Positions 7,136 to 9,689 of a DNA stretch of 9,689 nt are shown here, one piece after another. The stretch covers positions 1-9,689 of the forward strand of contig JAQUTS010000059.1 of the NCBI GenBank assembly GCA_028694275.1. Reading direction: 5' to 3'. The stretch's first letter is position 1. The number at the start of each line of letters is the position of its first letter. Origin of the DNA: Candidatus Gastranaerophilales bacterium (GTDB lineage: Bacteria; Cyanobacteriota; Vampirovibrionia; Gastranaerophilales; CAJFVJ01). A program made the position numbers and the translations under genes. Below the pieces are notes generated by a model, which saw only the letters and a program-made list of their open reading frames with translations, made no database searches and had not been told where the DNA came from.

Positions 7136-7843
7136 TTAAAGATAAATACTGTCTTCTTGTTTTTTAATATAAAGACCGAAACCGACAGGCTTGTATGATG
7201 CCATTCTTGATTTTAGAGCATAGTTTTCTTTTGTAAGTTTGTTAACTTGCTGCTGCATTTTTTCGTTTTCGGTTTTGCATCTGATAAGCTCAACAACAAC
7301 TTCATCCATACCTTCAAGTTTTTCATCAAGGACTTTTGTAAGTCTTTTTACAACGTTTTCTTGAGAAATTACAAGGTTTTTAATAAGCATTTTAAGCTCA
7401 CGGTTATCACCGTTTGCACTAAGCATTTCTTCATTGAAATCAAGGCTTTGAGTCATTTGAGTTTCTTGAGGTTTGGCAAGCATCTTGATAGGTCTTTCAA
7501 TGGGTGCTTGTGATTTTAGGCTTCTTGTATCAACAGAAGAAGTGTTGCTGATAGAATTGATTCTTTGAGTAACTTCATGAAGATTTTTGCGAGCTTCAAC
7601 CTCTGCAGTTTTTACATGAAGATTTTTAAGTTTTTTAAGCATTTCGACATCATCTTTCAAGAAGAAAGTTCTGTCTGTATGGATATCTTTTTTCAATGAG
7701 ATTTGACCTCTTTTGCAAAGAGTTCTCATTTCGCGATCGTCAACTCCCAACATTCTTTTTACATCTAATGTTGAAAACGTGTCATCCTTAGAGACTTTTC
7801 TAAGACCCTCATTAAGTTCTGTAATAGTGCCCAAATCATTCAC
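7136..7843 (-). CDS. MerR-like HTH protein with C-terminal coiled coil
   Basis: The protein has 235 residues and no signal peptide. Residues about 22-70 resemble a MerR-type winged helix-turn-helix: FSTLDVKRMLGVDDREMRTL, then an ISLKKD...TDRTFFLKDDV wing and a following helix. The middle (95-145) is polar and probably unstructured. Residues about 148-213 are a heptad-like, charged coiled coil that should oligomerise it. There are no MerR metal-binding Cys clusters, so it is more like the DNA-binding/coiled-coil architectural or partitioning proteins than a metal sensor. The start is uncertain. GTG at 7843 abuts the AGAGAGG site with no spacer, while the TTG at 7834 has eight bases of spacing and would shorten the protein by three residues. 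It is probably co-transcribed with the transglutaminase/TPR gene. Confidence 0.65.
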   Translation of the reverse strand: MNDLGTITELNEGLRKVSKDDTFSTLDVKRMLGVDDREMRTLCKRGQISLKKDIHTDRTFFLKDDVEMLKKLKNLHVKTAEVEARKNLHEVTQRINSISNTSSVDTRSLKSQAPIERPIKMLAKPQETQMTQSLDFNEEMLSANGDNRELKMLIKNLVISQENVVKRLTKVLDEKLEGMDEVVVELIRCKTENEKMQQQVNKLTKENYALKSRMASYKPVGFGLYIKKQEDSIYL

Positions 7844-7867
7844 CTCTCTATAATTGTGAAAACGATA

Positions 7868-7896
7868 CCTATATATATGATTTTATAACGTCTCAA
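7868..7896 (-). promoter_or_regulatory. Promoter for the MerR-like/transglutaminase operon
   Basis: On the minus strand TTGAGA (7896-7891, five of six to consensus) and TATAGG (7873-7868, four of six) are separated by 17 bases. Transcription would start near 7861, leaving a leader of about 18 bases that contains the AGAGAGG site. It sits immediately after the T-run of the terminator-like hairpin at 7898-7932. Confidence 0.6.
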
Positions 7897-7897
7897 G

Positions 7898-7932
7898 AAA
7901 AAAATGTACCAAGTTTTTAAAAAACTTTTACA
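7898..7932 (-). terminator. AT-rich terminator-like hairpin
   Basis: Read on the minus strand, TGTA and TACA form the outer stem and AAGTTTTT/AAAAACTT the inner stem (7920-7927 with 7911-7918), separated by a small bulge, followed by seven T's (7904-7898). It would end transcription coming from the membrane-protein gene at 8147 before the next promoter. The stem has few G:C pairs, so the strength is uncertain. Confidence 0.45.
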
Positions 7933-8088
7933 TTAAAAAATAAAAAACCTGTCATGGCAACGTTTGTAAGGGTAATATTCAACTTTAAAAAGCTTAACAT
8001 TATGGAATTGGTCTTTAATTTCGCTGTCTAAGTCCGATTTCATTTCTATTTCACATCCTTTTTTGTTTGCTCCTGTGGAGTTTGTTTT
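7933..8088 (-). pseudogene. Decayed fragment resembling the ORF6N/KilA-N-type protein C-terminus
   Basis: An open stretch of 51 codons ends at the TAA at 7935-7933. Its last part, EIKDQFHNVKLFKVEYYPYK followed by CHDRFFIF, resembles the C-terminal region of ORF6N/RhuM-like phage-associated proteins. In those proteins a segment of the type ...NIEI..F...SHDRFLIID is followed by IGASLKDLGKK; here that following part is absent. The same frame is broken upstream by a TGA at 8091-8089 after a 10-codon stretch beginning at 8121. An ATG at 8043 could start a 36-residue peptide, but its nearest AAGGA is 12 bases away. I read this as a remnant, not a working gene. The match rests on recalled motif shape only. 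Confidence 0.4.
8039..8068. repeat. 30-bp direct repeat, copy 1
   Basis: Thirty identical bases recur at 8140-8169, 101 bp away, beginning TTCATTTCTATTTCACATCC and ending TTTTTTGTTT. Copy 1 lies within the remnant frame and includes the ATG at 8043-8041. Because copy 2 is the 3' end of a coding region, copy 1 is most simply a duplicated gene tail. Confidence 0.9.
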
Positions 8089-8139
8089 TCAAACTCTTAC
8101 GTCGCTATAGTCCAGTTTCATAGAAATAAAGCTTATCGC

Positions 8140-8169
8140 TTCATTTCTATTTCACATCCTTTTTTGTTT
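8140..8169. repeat. 30-bp direct repeat, copy 2 (3' end of the membrane-protein gene)
   Basis: This copy is identical to 8039-8068. It covers the last codons (Thr-Lys-Lys-Asp-Val-Lys) and TAG stop of the gene ending at 8147. Similarity continues past the 30 bases: TCGCCGTAGTCCA near 8170-8182 is matched by TCGCTATAGTCCA near 8102-8114. The duplicated unit was therefore longer, and it now carries an extra segment at about 8069-8101 in copy 1. Confidence 0.9.
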
Positions 8170-9689
8170 TTTCGCCGTAGTCCATTTTTTTCATACTTTT
8201 ACCAACCATTGCTGCTGTGACTTTTAGCATAGGATTTTTCTTGTTGCGTTCTTCTTGCTCAAGAAGTTCTTTGTGAGATTTGGGGGTGATAGAATTGCCC
8301 ACTGCAAGCCTTGAGAGGACGGCGACTGTGGCAGATGATGCTGCAGTAAGAGCCAACGCACCTGCCAAGCTTGAGTTGTATAAGGATTGGAATACTGTAT
8401 TTGTTGCGCTGATTATGTATGATGACATAGCTGTTCTTGTGAGCTCTTGTGTTGCATATTGCGATCCGTTATCGACGGCTTTTTTCTTGTCATTACTGTG
8501 CAGCATTGTCAAGTTGTAAGCATCAAAAACCAGGAATGTTGTAGAAAGAAGTCTCGCTGTGTAGTTGTTGGCTACGGCGTATTTAGAAGTGTCATAGTCA
8601 GCATAATCTTTGGCATAAGCGGTGAATGACATTTTGTTCATATTATTACCGATGTCTTTGAGCCTTTTTTGAACTTCAGGGTCTTGTTTTTTGTTAAGTA
8701 TATTTTTGACGACTTCATTAACATTATCGGTGTCGACTTTTTTGACTCCGACTGCTTTTTTGAGCCATTCAAGGGAGTTTTGGATTCCTTGGATTTCTTC
8801 TTTGAATCCTCTTCCTTGAAGAATCAAAAATCCTTCCGCAAAGGATGCTACTTTTTCATCATCGGACATTTTGGATTTCTTTTGGAACGCAGTTGTTTTT
8901 TTGAAGTCAGACAAGGCTTCTTGGTAGTCTTTGTTGAGCCCTTGAGCTTCTATTTGTTGAAGTGTTTTTTGTGTTTTTGTTGAAGTGTCTTTTTTGGAGA
9001 ATAGTATTTTGATTCCTTTATAAGAGTTTACGGCTATGTTTTTTAGCCAAACGAAAGGAGAAAGGATTGCTTTTTTGATTTTTTCTCCGCGTGTTATGGT
9101 TTCGCCTATTTCGATTTCTGACATATCTTTTGTTGCAGCCTCAAAGCCTTGGCTTATAGCCTCTTTTGCAATTTTACCTTTTCTTTGAAGGTTTTTTAGA
9201 ATATTTTTTTCGTAATAGTCTTTCATTTTTGGGTCAACTTCGCCGATTAAGCTCAAAAGATTGTTGAGTTCATCTTTTTTGTATTTTTTAGGAATTGCCC
9301 CCGTGAAGTTTGTATTTTCTTGCACTTCGTTGCCAAAAAACTTGGTTTGGGAGCGAGTTTTGATGTATTTTTCAGGCAGAGTGATTTTTTGTGCAGTACT
9401 ATCATATGTTTTGGCTGTATTGGAGGATTGTTTGCTTTCGCCTGTAAGCATACGACCGAATTTGATTACAAGGTTGTCTGAGTTTTTGTTTTTTTCATTG
9501 ATTTCTTCAAGCCTTCTTTTATTTGTAGGCAAGATAGGGTTTCCGACCAGAAGACGGCCGAGGATTTCTGATGCGACAACCATTGCACCTGCAACACCAA
9601 GGGCTTTGGTCATTGATCTGTTTGTTTGTTTTTGGAATACACCAAAAGCTGTTGCGGTGAAATATGAAGCGAGGGTTATTCTTATCAGT
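8147..9689 (-). CDS. Membrane protein with two copies of a hydrophobic module, 5'-partial
   Basis: A Met at 9613 could start a 488-residue protein, but the frame stays open to the right edge (25 more codons). That extra stretch takes part in an internal repeat, so the true start lies outside the window. Copy 1 is encoded by 9682-9527 and copy 2 by 8437-8282. The 52 residues align without a gap, with 19 identities including VFQ, AL, LxRLxVGNxIxP; similarity continues for about 25 residues through NK-rich segments. Each copy contains a hydrophobic Ala/Val-rich helix suited to a membrane. The intervening 340 residues are Lys-rich and mainly helical with another hydrophobic segment near residues 354-371 (counted from the Met). 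No catalytic motif or known family is recognised. The last codons and stop lie in the 30-bp repeat. Confidence 0.75.
   Translation of the reverse strand, partial: LIRITLASYFTATAFGVFQKQTNRSMTKALGVAGAMVVASEILGRLLVGNPILPTNKRRLEEINEKNKNSDNLVIKFGRMLTGESKQSSNTAKTYDSTAQKITLPEKYIKTRSQTKFFGNEVQENTNFTGAIPKKYKKDELNNLLSLIGEVDPKMKDYYEKNILKNLQRKGKIAKEAISQGFEAATKDMSEIEIGETITRGEKIKKAILSPFVWLKNIAVNSYKGIKILFSKKDTSTKTQKTLQQIEAQGLNKDYQEALSDFKKTTAFQKKSKMSDDEKVASFAEGFLILQGRGFKEEIQGIQNSLEWLKKAVGVKKVDTDNVNEVVKNILNKKQDPEVQKRLKDIGNNMNKMSFTAYAKDYADYDTSKYAVANNYTARLLSTTFLVFDAYNLTMLHSNDKKKAVDNGSQYATQELTRTAMSSYIISATNTVFQSLYNSSLAGALALTAASSATVAVLSRLAVGNSITPKSHKELLEQEERNKKNPMLKVTAAMVGKSMKKMDYGEKTKKDVK

Larger units (their letters stand above)
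7844..8146. other. 303-bp gap between two minus-strand genes
   Basis: This stretch holds, in minus-strand reading order, the duplicated tail segment, a 7+5+7 inverted repeat (GAGTTTG/CAAACTC at 8078-8096), the decayed ORF6N-like fragment, the terminator-like hairpin and the promoter of the MerR-like operon. I see no intact gene or structured RNA in it. It looks like a scar from recombination or loss of an accessory gene. Confidence 0.6.

Noticed and set aside
8078..8096. Inverted repeat as a terminator of the last gene
   Set aside because: The perfect 7+5+7 hairpin has no T-run after it on either strand.
8039..8169. CRISPR-like repeat-spacer unit
   Set aside because: There are only two copies, one lies inside a coding region, and the repeat is a homopolymer-rich gene end.
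8280..8983. Plus-strand open frames antisense to the duplicated-module protein
   Set aside because: The minus-strand frame is long, has an internal homologous duplication and explains the region; the antisense frames show no family signal.

Overview
This AT-rich, gene-dense window looks like a fragment of a gut-type, non-photosynthetic cyanobacterial relative (Vampirovibrionia/Melainabacteria, Gastranaerophilales-like). That assignment is an inference. It rests on a DUF1822-like domain (a family I know mainly from Cyanobacteria), a SpoIID/LytB protein without sporulation genes, and several lineage-style proteins of no recognised function. TAA, TAG and TGA all act as stops here, so the code is standard; TTG and GTG starts appear to be used.

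Left block, minus strand (about 1-2099). Three closely spaced genes read leftward: a membrane protein with a long DUF1822-like cytoplasmic part, one transmembrane helix and a TonB-C-like extracytoplasmic end; a sigma-factor-like helix-turn-helix protein; and a zinc-ribbon gene that leaves the window and carries an in-frame TAA at codon 9. The layout suggests a transmembrane signalling pair, with the membrane protein possibly controlling the sigma-like protein, but this is unproven.

Centre (2100-4108). A divergent promoter region separates that operon from a small unknown plus-strand protein with a hydrophobic segment and a Ser-Glu-Ala-Pro tail. A terminator follows. Next come a minus-strand glutaredoxin and, divergently, a secreted SpoIID/LytB protein that is shorter than usual in its C-terminal half. 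A 17-bp palindrome lies just before the preferred start of the SpoIID gene.

Right-centre (4115-7843), minus strand. A MerR-like/coiled-coil protein is followed after 21 bp by a 999-residue secreted transglutaminase-like/TPR protein. The latter converges on the SpoIID gene with only 6 bp between the stops.

Right end (7844-9689). A gap of about 300 bp holds a promoter, an AT-rich terminator-like hairpin, a decayed fragment resembling the C-terminus of ORF6N/KilA-N-type phage proteins, and two copies of a 30-bp direct repeat. One of these copies is the 3' end of the last gene. That gene encodes a membrane protein that is open through the right edge, so it is 5'-partial. It contains two diverged copies of a hydrophobic module, one at each end of the visible protein.

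The most unusual items are the DUF1822-TM-TonB-C/sigma-like pair, the nonsense codon in the zinc ribbon, the duplicated-module membrane protein, and the repeat/remnant scar behind it.
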